From: Prevotella sp. | Lineage (GTDB): Bacteria; Bacteroidota; Bacteroidia; Bacteroidales; Dysgonomonadaceae | Direction of reading: 5' to 3' | Length of the DNA: 63,451 nucleotides | Assembly (NCBI GenBank): GCA_031285905.1 | Contig: JAITVH010000023.1 | Coordinates: 1 to 63,451, forward strand | Part shown: positions 8,123 to 18,177 of the stretch, piece after piece | Position numbering within the stretch: position 1 is the first letter of the stretch | Layout: each line of letters begins with the position of its first letter | Notes under the pieces: generated by a model | Databases searched by the model: none | The model's input: only the letters and a program-made list of their open reading frames with translations | Told to the model about the DNA's origin: nothing | Translations under genes and position numbers: made by a program

Positions 8123-9244
8123 ATGAAATATCAGATTATTGCTCTATCGTTATTAATGTGCCTGATTTCTTTTTCATGCGCAAACAAAAACAAGAAAGAA
8201 AGTAGTACAGAGTCTTCGGAAGAAGTAACTTATCAGAACCCACTACCTGTAGCTTTTGGTGATCCGTATATCCTAAAAGCTTCGGATAGTAAATTTTATA
8301 TGTATGGTACAGGCGGTGTCGAGAATGGTTTTCAGGCTAGTGTATCGTCCGATCTTGTACAATGGGAAAATATTGGTCGCATCTATCAGGGGAATACAGA
8401 AGATTCGTGGTGTGTAGCTAATTTTTGGGCACCGGAGGTTTACGAAATAGATGGTAAATTCTATATACTCTATAGTGCTGACTGGAGAGAAAATCCGACC
8501 AATGAACTAGAGAATTTCCGTATTGGAGTAGCTGTATCTGATAAACCGACAGGGCCCTTCAAAGACTTGATAGACCGTCCGATATTCGATCCCGGATATC
8601 CGATTATAGATGCCAATCTGTACTTTGAGAACGGCAAAGTTTATCTTTATTACTCCCGCTGCTGCTACAAACATCCGGTAGAAAGCGAAATTGCTGACTG
8701 GGCAAAAGAAAAAGGATGGTATGATGAAATAGAAGAAAGCTGGATATATGGAGTAGAGATCAAACCGGATTTTTCAGATATAATCGGCGAACCTAAATTA
8801 TTGCTTCGCCCACCTGTAAAGATGGACGATAAGCAGGCCGAATGGGAAAGCCGTTCGGTAACTTCACACGAAATAAACAGAAGATGGACTGAAGGTTCTT
8901 TCCTTTTCAAAGAGGGAGACACTTATTATATGATGTATTCGGCAAATTATTTTATGGGTAAAAACTATGCAGTAGGATATGCTACAGCCAAAGACCCGTT
9001 AGGCCCTTTCACAAAAGCCGACAATAATCCGGTATTACAAAAAAACATTGAAGAAGGAGGTATTGTGACAGGTACCGGGCATAATATGATGTTTAAGCAT
9101 AATGGGCAAATGTATACCGTATATCATGGCCGTACAGAGGCCACCGGAGAAGAAAGAGTGGTTTTCATCGACAAAATGGAAATACTGCCTGATGGTAAAC
9201 TAATTATCCATGGCCCTACAACTACTCCTCAGAATATAGATTAA
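8123..9244 (+). CDS. GH43-type glycoside hydrolase lipoprotein
   Basis: Five-bladed beta-propeller hydrolase, expected to act on arabinose- or xylose-containing glycans. It is lipid-anchored through Cys19 (LISFSC). The GH43 catalytic trio is visible: Asp47 in FGDPYI (base), Asp163 in IIDANLY (pKa modulator) and Glu257 in RWTEGSF (acid). At 373 residues it is a catalytic domain alone, with no C-terminal beta-sandwich. It has its own promoter and no SusC/D partners. Co-location with the GH51 gene and an AraR-like regulator supports an arabinan or arabinoxylan role. Substrate within GH43 is inference. Confidence 0.88.
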   Translation: MKYQIIALSLLMCLISFSCANKNKKESSTESSEEVTYQNPLPVAFGDPYILKASDSKFYMYGTGGVENGFQASVSSDLVQWENIGRIYQGNTEDSWCVANFWAPEVYEIDGKFYILYSADWRENPTNELENFRIGVAVSDKPTGPFKDLIDRPIFDPGYPIIDANLYFENGKVYLYYSRCCYKHPVESEIADWAKEKGWYDEIEESWIYGVEIKPDFSDIIGEPKLLLRPPVKMDDKQAEWESRSVTSHEINRRWTEGSFLFKEGDTYYMMYSANYFMGKNYAVGYATAKDPLGPFTKADNNPVLQKNIEEGGIVTGTGHNMMFKHNGQMYTVYHGRTEATGEERVVFIDKMEILPDGKLIIHGPTTTPQNID

Positions 9245-9358
9245 AGATATACGATTATTAATATTTAACTGTTTTTACTTGATTAATAGGCAATTTTAGA
9301 TTGAGAATAATATTATATTTATATTCTATTATTAATCTCTATTACAAAAAATACGATA

Positions 9359-11014
9359 ATGGAAGATCATAAGTTTTTGACACTGATAAAGAATGGCATC
9401 TGTAATAATTGGGAGCGTCCTGCGCTTAGCGATTATAACGGAGAAACGTTTTTATATAAAGATTTCGCTGCTAAAATAGCTCAAGTACACATCTTATTCG
9501 AAGATCTTGAGCTCCAGAAAGGAGATAAGGTTGCTATTTGCGGGCGTAACTCAGCAAGTTGGGCAATCGGTTTTTTCGCATCGCTTACCTACGGAGCCGT
9601 TATTACCACCATTCTGCATGATTTTTCAGGCGAAAGTATTCATACCCTAGTTAATCACTCCGAAGCTAAAGTTTTTCTTCTGGATGACTTTGTGTGGTCA
9701 AAGGTAGATCCTGTGCAAATGCCCGGAATAGAGACAATACTTATGCTCGAAGACCTTGCGGTACAGAAATCCCGCTCAGCGAAATTACTTGCTACATGTG
9801 CCAATTTCGATCAGGTATTCAAGAAAAAATATCCGAATGGATTCTCTATAGAAGATGTAAAATTCTATGATGAATCCCCTGAAGAACTGGCTATACTGAA
9901 TTATACATCCGGAACAACCAGTAACCCCAAAGGGGTAATGATACCATACCGCAGTCTATGGTCTAATACGAGATTTGCGATTGATATGATCCCATTTGTA
10001 AAAGCCGGAGACGGGATTGTATGTATGCTGCCAATGGCTCATATGTATGGACTTGCATTCGAAGTTTTATTGTCTATAGCTAAAGGATGCCATATACACT
10101 ATCTTACTCGGGTGCCTTCGCCTCAGATTATTATGGAAGCATTTGCTAAGGTGAAACCAACTCTTGTATTGGCTGTGCCTCTCATTATTGAGAAAATTAT
10201 TCAGATGCGCGTTTTCCCTGAATTCAAAAAACAACCGGTGAAAACGTTATTGAAGATACCATTTTTCAAAAAGAAAGTCTACAAGAAGGTATCGGATAAA
10301 TTGGTGCCTATGTTTGGAGAAAATCTTGTGGAAGTGGTTATTGGTGGAGCAGCGTTGAATAAAGAAGTAGGGCAATTTTTGACAGAGATAAAATTCCCAT
10401 ATACAGTGGGTTATGGGATGACTGAGTGCGGCCCTATTATTTCATATGAATATTGGGAAACATATAAGCAAGCCTCTTGCGGGCGACCTGCAGACCGGAT
10501 GGAAGTACGAATTGACTCTTCTAACCCTGAAAAAGAAACAGGAGAGATCATCGTAAAAGGGGATAATGTAATGCTCGGTTATTATAAGAATGAAGAGGCT
10601 ACCAGGCATGTCCTTGATGAATCGGGCTGGCTAAAAACCGGCGATTTGGGTATAATGGACAAAGATGGCTTTATCTTTATTATGGGACGTAGTAAAACAA
10701 TGATACTGGGGTCATCCGGGCAGAATATTTATCCCGAAGAGATAGAAGACTTATACAACAATTCGCCATATGTATCAGAAGCTTTGATAATAGAAGAAAG
10801 TGGGCGATTAATAGCCCTTATATACCCTGATAAAGATTATTTAAATGCTCAAAATATAAAAGAAAGCGATTATTCTGCTATTTTTGTAGCCGAAAAGAAA
10901 GCGATCAATAAATGTTTGCCGGGATATAGCCAGGTAGCTAATTTCAGATTACAGGAAAAGGAATTTGAAAAGACGCCGAAACGTAGTATAAAGCGTTTCC
11001 TTTATCAGAAATAA
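9359..11014 (+). CDS. AMP-forming acyl-CoA synthetase (fatty acid-CoA ligase family)
   Basis: ANL-superfamily adenylating enzyme of 551 residues. The P-loop-like motif YTSGTTSNPKG, the GYGMTECGP motif, and the hinge region GWLKTGDLGIMDKDGFIFIMGR are all present. It probably activates a long-chain or aryl acid to acyl-CoA for membrane lipid or acid recycling. There is no signal peptide. Neighbours (GH43 before, GH5 after) do not reveal the substrate. A paralog with less similarity is at 36011-37906. The C-terminal Lys needed for adenylation is plausibly in the EKTPKRSIKRF segment. Confidence 0.87.
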   Translation: MEDHKFLTLIKNGICNNWERPALSDYNGETFLYKDFAAKIAQVHILFEDLELQKGDKVAICGRNSASWAIGFFASLTYGAVITTILHDFSGESIHTLVNHSEAKVFLLDDFVWSKVDPVQMPGIETILMLEDLAVQKSRSAKLLATCANFDQVFKKKYPNGFSIEDVKFYDESPEELAILNYTSGTTSNPKGVMIPYRSLWSNTRFAIDMIPFVKAGDGIVCMLPMAHMYGLAFEVLLSIAKGCHIHYLTRVPSPQIIMEAFAKVKPTLVLAVPLIIEKIIQMRVFPEFKKQPVKTLLKIPFFKKKVYKKVSDKLVPMFGENLVEVVIGGAALNKEVGQFLTEIKFPYTVGYGMTECGPIISYEYWETYKQASCGRPADRMEVRIDSSNPEKETGEIIVKGDNVMLGYYKNEEATRHVLDESGWLKTGDLGIMDKDGFIFIMGRSKTMILGSSGQNIYPEEIEDLYNNSPYVSEALIIEESGRLIALIYPDKDYLNAQNIKESDYSAIFVAEKKAINKCLPGYSQVANFRLQEKEFEKTPKRSIKRFLYQK

Positions 11015-11086
11015 ATGTATTAAAATTCTACGAAATCACTGTTCCATCCAGGTTTGTGAAACCTTGAACATTATAAATGATAGTAA

Positions 11087-12640
11087 ATGAGAAGAATATT
11101 CTGTCTACTACTTTTGATATATTCTGTTTTTCTTTTCGCTATGTGCAGCGATAAAAATAATCCTGATGTAACAAAGGGGATAGATCAGGAGCCGGATTCG
11201 ATACCTTCGACAGAACAAGTAAAAAAAGCATTTGAAATAAATGAAAAGCTTGGGCGCGGCATCAATATGGGGAATGCTTTTGAAGCACCATCGGAGAATG
11301 AATGGGGAAATCCCTGGAAGCCGGAATATTTTGGAATAATGGCAGAACTTGGATTCTCACATGTTCGTGTCCCGGTAAGATGGGAGACAAGGACATCAAA
11401 CACCTTGCCCTATACAATAGATGAAACTTTCCTGAAGAGAATTAAGACAGTAGTAGATGAAGCTCTGAAAAATAAGCTATATGTGATTATCAACATGCAT
11501 CATCACGATGCATTAATAGCTGATCCTGTAGGTCAAAAAGCCCGGTTCCTGGCTCAATGGAAGCAGATAAGCGACTATTTTAAAGATTACTCGAATCTAT
11601 TGTTATTCGAGATTTTGAATGAGCCGAACGGAGAGATAACCACAAATATATGGAATCAATTATTATCTGAAGCTCTCGAGGTCATTCGTGAAGAAAACCC
11701 CAGCAGAATAGTGCTTGTTGGCACAGCAGAATATGGAGGCATCAGTGGGCTTAATCAACTAAAAGTACCCGAAGAGGATGGAAATATCATCGTAACAGTA
11801 CATTACTATAATCCATTCCAATTTACTCATCAGGGAGCCGATTGGGCCGGAGATGGAGATGGCAAATGGCTTGGAACAAAATGGAATGATACTGATATAG
11901 AACGTGAAGCAATCCATCAGGACTTTCAGCTTGTAAAAGATTTTTCACAAAAGTACAATGTACCTATTCATGTTGGTGAATTCGGTGCATATAATAAAGC
12001 TGATATTAAATCAAGAGAACGGTGGACTACATATCTGGCCCGTTGGCTCGAAGATCAAGGCTTTAGCTGGGCATACTGGGAGTTCAGTGCCGGATTCGGT
12101 ATTTACGACCCTAATAAGAAAGAATTGATAGATCCTTTGGTTAATGCTTTGCTTCACAACTCCATCCCGGAGCCGGGAGCAATAAAACGTACACCTGCAT
12201 ATACATCCGATTTTTCAACAGGTAATAATGGTTGGAAATTGCAACAAGGCGGAGGTACAGGTTCCCTCGAACGTAAAAATGGCGAACTGTCCATAGATAT
12301 TAAAGACGGAGGGAACAATAGCTGGAATTTACAGTTGATAAAAGAAGGTATAACCCTGAAGAAAGGGAAAGAATACGAGATGGTATTTACAATATCCTCT
12401 TCTGACGATCGCAGCTTCAGTTCCTATATAGGGATGAATTCTGAGCCATGGTCAGCATATAGTGGTTATAAATCTTTCTCGACGGGAGAAAATAAACAAA
12501 AGGTTTCGCACGTTTTTAAAATGAATGAGAATGACGTCAATTCAGCGAGAATTGTGTTTGATCTGGGAGGGAAAGAGCCGTGCAAATTCATTCTAAGTAA
12601 TTTTACATTGAATGAGATTGAGGTTATCCCAAATGAATAA
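11087..12640 (+). CDS. GH5 endoglucanase-like lipoprotein with C-terminal CBM
   Basis: Retaining GH5 enzyme, probably cleaving beta-1,4-glucan or mannan chains internally. Lipobox Cys20 (FLFAMC) indicates outer-membrane anchoring. The TIM barrel spans about 45-360: acid/base Glu179 in ILNEPNG and nucleophile Glu298 in HVGEFGAY, with conserved NMHHHD and HYYNPFQFTHQG segments. Residues about 370-510 resemble a CBM4/9-type carbohydrate-binding beta-sandwich (YTSDFSTGNNGWKL onward). It is followed 48 bases later by ettA on the same strand, which is probably unrelated in function. Whether the substrate is cellulose, glucomannan or xyloglucan cannot be told from sequence. Confidence 0.87.
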   Translation: MRRIFCLLLLIYSVFLFAMCSDKNNPDVTKGIDQEPDSIPSTEQVKKAFEINEKLGRGINMGNAFEAPSENEWGNPWKPEYFGIMAELGFSHVRVPVRWETRTSNTLPYTIDETFLKRIKTVVDEALKNKLYVIINMHHHDALIADPVGQKARFLAQWKQISDYFKDYSNLLLFEILNEPNGEITTNIWNQLLSEALEVIREENPSRIVLVGTAEYGGISGLNQLKVPEEDGNIIVTVHYYNPFQFTHQGADWAGDGDGKWLGTKWNDTDIEREAIHQDFQLVKDFSQKYNVPIHVGEFGAYNKADIKSRERWTTYLARWLEDQGFSWAYWEFSAGFGIYDPNKKELIDPLVNALLHNSIPEPGAIKRTPAYTSDFSTGNNGWKLQQGGGTGSLERKNGELSIDIKDGGNNSWNLQLIKEGITLKKGKEYEMVFTISSSDDRSFSSYIGMNSEPWSAYSGYKSFSTGENKQKVSHVFKMNENDVNSARIVFDLGGKEPCKFILSNFTLNEIEVIPNE

Positions 12641-12688
12641 AAAGGTTCATTGATTTACATTGAATAATAATTAATAACTAACATACAC

Positions 12689-14374
12689 ATGTCAGACGAT
12701 AAAAAAATAATCTTTTCGATGATTGGGGTAGGAAAGGTTTATCCGCCCCAAAAACAAGTTTTAAAAAACATCTATCTTTCATTCTTCTATGGTGCTAAGA
12801 TCGGGATAATAGGGTTAAATGGTTCCGGTAAATCTACTCTGTTGAAGATGATAGCCGGACTGGATAAAGAATATCAGGGTGAGATAGTTTCCGACAAAGG
12901 CTATTCTGTTGGCTATTTGGAACAAGATCCGAAACTTGACCCGACAAAAACCGTAAAGGAAATTGTACAGGAAGGAGTACAACCTATCATGGATGTGCTA
13001 AAAGAATACGAAGAGATCAATGATAAATTCGGACTGCCGGAATATTATGAGGATCCTGATAAAATGGATGCTCTATTTGCCCGTCAGGCAGAACTTCAGG
13101 ACAAAATAGATGCTACCGACGCCTGGAATATAGATAATAAATTAGAGCGTGCAATGGATGCGCTTCGCTGTCCGCCGGAAGAGCAATTAGCAGAGAACTT
13201 GTCGGGAGGGGAAGCCCGCCGCGTGGCTCTTTGCCGCTTGTTGTTGCAAGAACCGGATGTGTTGTTATTAGATGAACCGACCAATCACCTTGATGCAGAG
13301 TCAATCGACTGGTTGGAACAACACCTTCAACAATATCAGGGAACGGTTATATGCATCACGCACGACCGTTACTTCCTAGATCACGTAGCCGGCTGGATAC
13401 TTGAACTCGACCGTGGAGAAGGTATTCCTTGGAAAGGTAACTATACTTCATGGCTGGAACAAAAAACCAAACGGATGGAACAAGAAGAGAAGCAAGCCAG
13501 TAAACGCCGTAAAACACTCGAACGTGAGTTAGAGTGGGTGAAGATGGCACCAAAAGCCCGCCATGCGAAAGGTAAAGCCCGTCTCAACGATTACGAAAAA
13601 TTATTGAACGCCGATCAGAAAGAACGTGAAGAAAAGCTGGAATTATTCATACCAAACGGGCCACGCCTTGGCAATAAGGTGATCGAAGCACATGGAGTAG
13701 GTAAAGCTTTTGGTGATAAATTGCTGTTCGATAATCTTGAGTTTATGTTACCACCATCGGGCATCGTTGGTATAATTGGCCCGAATGGAGCCGGGAAGAC
13801 TACCCTGTTTCGTTTGATACAAGGTTTGGAAAAAGCCGATAAAGGAACATTTGAAGTAGGAGAAACCGTAAAGATAGGTTATGTAGATCAGTCGCATACC
13901 GACATTGACCCTAACAAAACAGTTTATCAGGTAATATCGGGAGGAAGCGAGTTTGTCCGTGTAGGAGGTAAAGAAATCAATGCTCGTGCATACCTTTCCC
14001 GTTTCAATTTTTCGGGAGGCGATCAGGAAAAATTAACAGGAGTATTATCCGGTGGGGAGCGAAATCGTCTTCATCTGGCTTTAACTCTTAAGTCTGAGGC
14101 AAATGTGCTGCTTTTGGATGAGCCGACCAATGACATAGATGTTAATACTTTACGGGCTTTGGAAGAAGGATTGGAAAACTTTGCAGGGTGTGCAGTTGTT
14201 ATATCACACGACCGCTGGTTCCTGGATCGTATTTGTACTCATATCCTTGCTTTTGAGGGCAATTCGGAAGTATTCTTTTTCGAAGGCAGCTATAGCGAAT
14301 ATGAGGAAAATAAAAAAGCGCGCATGGGAAATGTGGAGCCTAAGCGTATTCGTTATCGTAAATTGATGAATTAA
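12689..14374 (+). CDS. ettA: EttA, energy-dependent translational throttle ABC-F ATPase
   Basis: Cytosolic ABC-F protein that binds the ribosomal E site and gates early elongation according to ATP/ADP ratio. There are two nucleotide-binding domains: Walker A at 42-50 (GLNGSGKST) and later GPNGAGKTT, signature LSGGE in each half, Walker B LLLLDEPTNHLD and LLLDEPTNDID. The EttA-specific arm insertion (about 95-140) and the linker between the domains (KMAPKARHAKGKARLNDYEKL) are both present. Length of 561 residues fits EttA (about 555). No transmembrane segments, as expected for ABC-F. Confidence 0.93.
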   Translation: MSDDKKIIFSMIGVGKVYPPQKQVLKNIYLSFFYGAKIGIIGLNGSGKSTLLKMIAGLDKEYQGEIVSDKGYSVGYLEQDPKLDPTKTVKEIVQEGVQPIMDVLKEYEEINDKFGLPEYYEDPDKMDALFARQAELQDKIDATDAWNIDNKLERAMDALRCPPEEQLAENLSGGEARRVALCRLLLQEPDVLLLDEPTNHLDAESIDWLEQHLQQYQGTVICITHDRYFLDHVAGWILELDRGEGIPWKGNYTSWLEQKTKRMEQEEKQASKRRKTLERELEWVKMAPKARHAKGKARLNDYEKLLNADQKEREEKLELFIPNGPRLGNKVIEAHGVGKAFGDKLLFDNLEFMLPPSGIVGIIGPNGAGKTTLFRLIQGLEKADKGTFEVGETVKIGYVDQSHTDIDPNKTVYQVISGGSEFVRVGGKEINARAYLSRFNFSGGDQEKLTGVLSGGERNRLHLALTLKSEANVLLLDEPTNDIDVNTLRALEEGLENFAGCAVVISHDRWFLDRICTHILAFEGNSEVFFFEGSYSEYEENKKARMGNVEPKRIRYRKLMN

Positions 14375-14421
14375 AAACAGGTACCGTGCAGCTAAATAAC
14401 AGGCTGTTTCATCTAATATAT

Positions 14422-14460
14422 GAAAATCGAGGGTGAACCTAGTGTTTAGCCTTGATTTTC
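14422..14460 (+). terminator. Hairpin after ettA
   Basis: GAAAATCGAGG (14422-14432) pairs with CCTTGATTTTC (14450-14460), with one G-U pair. There is no strong U-tract, so it may be a weak terminator or a transcript-end stabiliser. Confidence 0.45.
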
Positions 14461-14499
14461 GATTGTAATAGAGTTATATACATAACTAAGAATAAATAG

Positions 14500-17061
14500 A
14501 TGACTGACAGGTCATGGTGTATTTTTTTAAGTAAAAGGTTTCTCTCCTTTATACTACTAGGGTTAGTTTGCTGTGTTTCTTTGGCGCAGACTACAACTTC
14601 GGTACGCGGCATCGTACGCGATGCTGTGACCAAAGAACGCCTGCCGTTTGTTTCCGTGTCTTTTGAAGGCTCGAATATTGGTACTTTTACAGATGAAGAG
14701 GGAGAGTTCAGGATAAGTAATAATAGTGATTATACAAAACTGAAAGCATCCCTTTTAGGATATAAATTATTCAGCATCAATATTCCGGCCAGAGTCTCCT
14801 CTACAGAAGAAATATATCTGGAACCTGAAGACCTAAAATTAGAAGAAGTAATTGTCCGTCCCAAAAATGAAAAATATTCCAAGAAGAATAACCCGGCCGT
14901 AGAGTTGATTAAGAAAGTAATAGCTCATAAGAAAGAGAATAATATTACGTCCCTGGATTATTATCAATATAATGAATATGAGCGCACCCTTTTTGCATTC
15001 AATGAGTTTAAACCGGATAAACAGCCTTTTAAACGGTATGATTTCTTGCCGGAATATATCGATACTTCTATAATAGACAATAAGGCGATATTACCGATTT
15101 CCATACGCGAAAAAGTAACGGAGGTTTATTACAGGAAAAAGCCGGAAGGAAATAAACGAATCGGTAAAGGATATCATATAGAAGGGCTTGACCAAACTTT
15201 CGAAACAGAGGGGCTGGATGCTATTATAAAAGAGGTCTTTAAAGACATTTCGATATTCGATAACTCGATTACTTTATTATTCCATGAATTTGTCAGCCCT
15301 TTAAGCGAACACAGTTCGGTCAATTTCTACAGATGGTATTTATCTGATACTATCTCAATTGATAATGAACGGTATGTTAAACTTGATTTTGCACCTTTCA
15401 ATTCGCGTGATGTAGGTTTTACAGGCCATCTATTTATCTCCCTCGACAGTATGTATGCTGTAAAAAGGGCAGTGCTGAGAACTCCGAAAAAGATGAATAT
15501 CAACTTTGTGGAATCTCTTGTTATCCAACATGATTTTACGAAAGTGAATAATCAGTGGATACCACTGGAAGAACGCATGGCAATAGATATCACTATGGTA
15601 GATGCCGTAAAATTCTATGTGGATAAGATCAAGAGTTATGAGGATTTTGAAATGAACCAGTTGATGGATCCTATATTTGTTCTCCATGCTCCCGAGGTAT
15701 TTGAAAAGGACTATCTGAAAAGGCCTAAAGAATTTTGGGAATTGAATCGTCCTCCTCAACATCAAAAGGATTATAAGATGGATAGAATGATGAAGAATAT
15801 AAATGATATATGGCTATTCAGTATCCTTCTCAAATTAGGGAAGATAGTATCTACAGGCTATGTGCCAACTTCAAGCGATCCGGAAAAGAATAAACTCGAT
15901 ATAGGTAAATTACCGACAGTATATAGCTATAACTCGCAGGAAGGTAATCGTGTTCGGCTTACCTTGTCCACTACCAAGAACCTGCATCCTCAATTGTTTT
16001 TCTATGGATACGGAGCTTATGGCACAAGAGACCAAAAGTTTAAATATTACGGAGAAGCGGCATGGTCTACCAAAAAGGTGCAAAACCATAAAGATGAGTA
16101 TCCGAAGAGTAGCATAATAGCCGCTTACAAGTATGATATTAATACATTAGGGCAACGATATACACAGGCTGAAAGAGACAACATATTCATGTCATTAACA
16201 TCTTCCAGCAATAAGAAACTGACATATAACCGTCAGACTCAGGTTGCCTATGATAAAGAGTATTATGGAGGTTTTTCTTTTAAGTTATCTGCGCAAACCT
16301 TTGATGAGACACCTGCCGGAGACCTGAGATTTGAAAAAATGGATGAGGATGGAAATATCTTCCCAGTCAAGAATCTGAAAATGACAGAACTCATGCTGGC
16401 TCTTCGTTATTCGCCGGATGAGAAATTTTTTCAGCAGAGAAGAAAACGGCATTCTATACCATCACCGAGATTAATATTGAATCTCACTCATAATATTGCA
16501 TTGAAGGACTTTCTGGGTGGGCAATATAATTATAATAAAACTTCTTTTTCTGTATCCAAGCGTTTCTGGATTGCTCCTTATGGTAAATTAGAATTATCGG
16601 CCCAGGCTGAAAAAATATGGGGCGAAACGCCTTTTCCTTTCCTGATTACTCCTAGCGCTAATAATTCGTATACTATCCAGAATGGGAGTTACTATCTGGT
16701 AGAACCTCTCGAATTTATGCATGATTCGCAAGTATCATGGGAAATATATTACTATATGGGTGGATGGCTGTTTAATCGTATACCTTTACTTAAAATGTTG
16801 AAATGGAGAGAAGTATTTGGATTCAGAGGCTTTCTGGGAGATTTAAGTAATGGAAATAATCCTGAAAACAATCACGATTTGCTTTTGTTCCCACAAGAAA
16901 CATATGTAACTTCAAAAGGGAAACCTTATATGGAATATAATCTGGGAATAGAGAATATTTTCAAATTCTTCCGTATCGATTATATCCGTCGTGTAAATTA
17001 CTTAAGCCACCCGAATGTAGATAAACACGGGTTCAGGGTTTCTTTCGAATTAAACTTTTAG
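14500..17061 (+). CDS. DUF5686 outer-membrane protein with carboxypeptidase-like plug
   Basis: A signal peptide ends near VSLA before QTTT. Residues about 32-110 form a CarboxypepD_reg-like beta-sandwich (SVRGIVRDAVTKERLPFVSV). The remainder matches the DUF5686 family, with many alternating hydrophobic/aromatic strands and a terminal aromatic-ended strand (GFRVSFELNF) typical of outer-membrane beta-barrels. At 853 residues it is typical. No TonB box is evident and no SusD partner is adjacent. Such proteins are widespread in Bacteroidetes with unknown function; transport or envelope assembly would be speculation. Confidence 0.82.
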   Translation: MTDRSWCIFLSKRFLSFILLGLVCCVSLAQTTTSVRGIVRDAVTKERLPFVSVSFEGSNIGTFTDEEGEFRISNNSDYTKLKASLLGYKLFSINIPARVSSTEEIYLEPEDLKLEEVIVRPKNEKYSKKNNPAVELIKKVIAHKKENNITSLDYYQYNEYERTLFAFNEFKPDKQPFKRYDFLPEYIDTSIIDNKAILPISIREKVTEVYYRKKPEGNKRIGKGYHIEGLDQTFETEGLDAIIKEVFKDISIFDNSITLLFHEFVSPLSEHSSVNFYRWYLSDTISIDNERYVKLDFAPFNSRDVGFTGHLFISLDSMYAVKRAVLRTPKKMNINFVESLVIQHDFTKVNNQWIPLEERMAIDITMVDAVKFYVDKIKSYEDFEMNQLMDPIFVLHAPEVFEKDYLKRPKEFWELNRPPQHQKDYKMDRMMKNINDIWLFSILLKLGKIVSTGYVPTSSDPEKNKLDIGKLPTVYSYNSQEGNRVRLTLSTTKNLHPQLFFYGYGAYGTRDQKFKYYGEAAWSTKKVQNHKDEYPKSSIIAAYKYDINTLGQRYTQAERDNIFMSLTSSSNKKLTYNRQTQVAYDKEYYGGFSFKLSAQTFDETPAGDLRFEKMDEDGNIFPVKNLKMTELMLALRYSPDEKFFQQRRKRHSIPSPRLILNLTHNIALKDFLGGQYNYNKTSFSVSKRFWIAPYGKLELSAQAEKIWGETPFPFLITPSANNSYTIQNGSYYLVEPLEFMHDSQVSWEIYYYMGGWLFNRIPLLKMLKWREVFGFRGFLGDLSNGNNPENNHDLLLFPQETYVTSKGKPYMEYNLGIENIFKFFRIDYIRRVNYLSHPNVDKHGFRVSFELNF

Positions 17062-17078
17062 ACGGTTTCGATTTTACT

Positions 17079-18020
17079 TTATCCGAAAACCCTTAATAAT
17101 ATTTCCTGAGGGTCTAACGGGTTCTTTTTGGGCGGGTCTTTGGGTACGAGAACTTTCAGCCCTTTTGTAATTACTTTCACATGGATTTCCTTTCCTACTT
17201 TTACCGGATCTCCGTCAATGTGCATAACTCCTTCTTTTTCCCTTTTTATAGTGACTTCATTGGTGATCAGCTCGATCATTTTATTATTCTCGTCTATCTT
17301 TTTTGTAAACAACTGTAAAGATGTTTGAGGAACATCAAGAATTGACAATGGTTTCAAAATTGCCACATTCATCATCCCATCCTGAATATCGGCATGTGGA
17401 GCAATATGCGCATTATAACCATATTGGGACGCATTGGCGCATGTAACTACAAAAGCTTTGTCCCTTATAGTTCCTTCGGGACATATGATTTCATACTCTT
17501 CTGGTTTCTTTTCAAAAAAAGTCTCCAGCATATTTTTGAGGTACATCAGTGATCCCCTACTTTTCTTACCAGACGATTTAGCAGCAACTTCCGCGTCAAA
17601 GCCTACACCACAGGTACAAAAGAATATCTTCTTATTATTTACCTTACCATAGTCTATATCAATGATATTTTCTTCAGCTATCACTCCCAGAGCTTTTTTC
17701 ACGTCTGTTGGAATGTTGAGATCCCTGGCCAGCCCATTACCTGAACCGAGAGGTATAATACCTAAGGTTGTATCTGAGTTGACAAGCGTTCCTGCTACTT
17801 CATTCACCGTTCCGTCTCCTCCTACAGCTATTACATAATCCACCTTGTCCTCGATTGCCTGCTGCGCTATTTCAGATCCGTGCCCGGCATATCCTGTGAT
17901 AAAAATATGAATATCAAATTTGCGGGCATCGAAAGATTCAGCAATCTTGTGAGGAAGATTTTGCTTTGATGACGTTCCCGAAACAGGATTGATTATTGCA
18001 TATATCTTTTTTTTACTCAT
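17079..18020 (-). CDS. Diacylglycerol/lipid kinase family protein (YegS/DgkB type)
   Basis: Predicted ATP-dependent phosphorylation of a lipid hydroxyl such as diacylglycerol or a sphingoid base; Bacteroidetes make sphingolipids, so either is possible. The NPVSG motif at 11-15, the nucleotide-binding GGDGTVNEV at 67-75, and PLGSGNGLARD at 90-100 identify the DAGK catalytic domain. The C-terminal beta-sandwich includes MHIDGDPV. It is 313 residues, soluble, and convergent with the DUF5686 gene. Substrate is unassigned. Confidence 0.87.
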   Translation of the reverse strand: MSKKKIYAIINPVSGTSSKQNLPHKIAESFDARKFDIHIFITGYAGHGSEIAQQAIEDKVDYVIAVGGDGTVNEVAGTLVNSDTTLGIIPLGSGNGLARDLNIPTDVKKALGVIAEENIIDIDYGKVNNKKIFFCTCGVGFDAEVAAKSSGKKSRGSLMYLKNMLETFFEKKPEEYEIICPEGTIRDKAFVVTCANASQYGYNAHIAPHADIQDGMMNVAILKPLSILDVPQTSLQLFTKKIDENNKMIELITNEVTIKREKEGVMHIDGDPVKVGKEIHVKVITKGLKVLVPKDPPKKNPLDPQEILLRVFG

Positions 18021-18177
18021 AATCAGGGGGAAAAGGTTTCTTATACAAAAATAAGAATTTTGTTAATTACGAACAAAAATAAGATACCAATAAAACTGAA
18101 ATGGGAAATAAAAGTTGCAACTCTGTCTTTTTCTTAGGACACTTACCTAATTTTTCAAGCCCTTAATATAAAATCCA

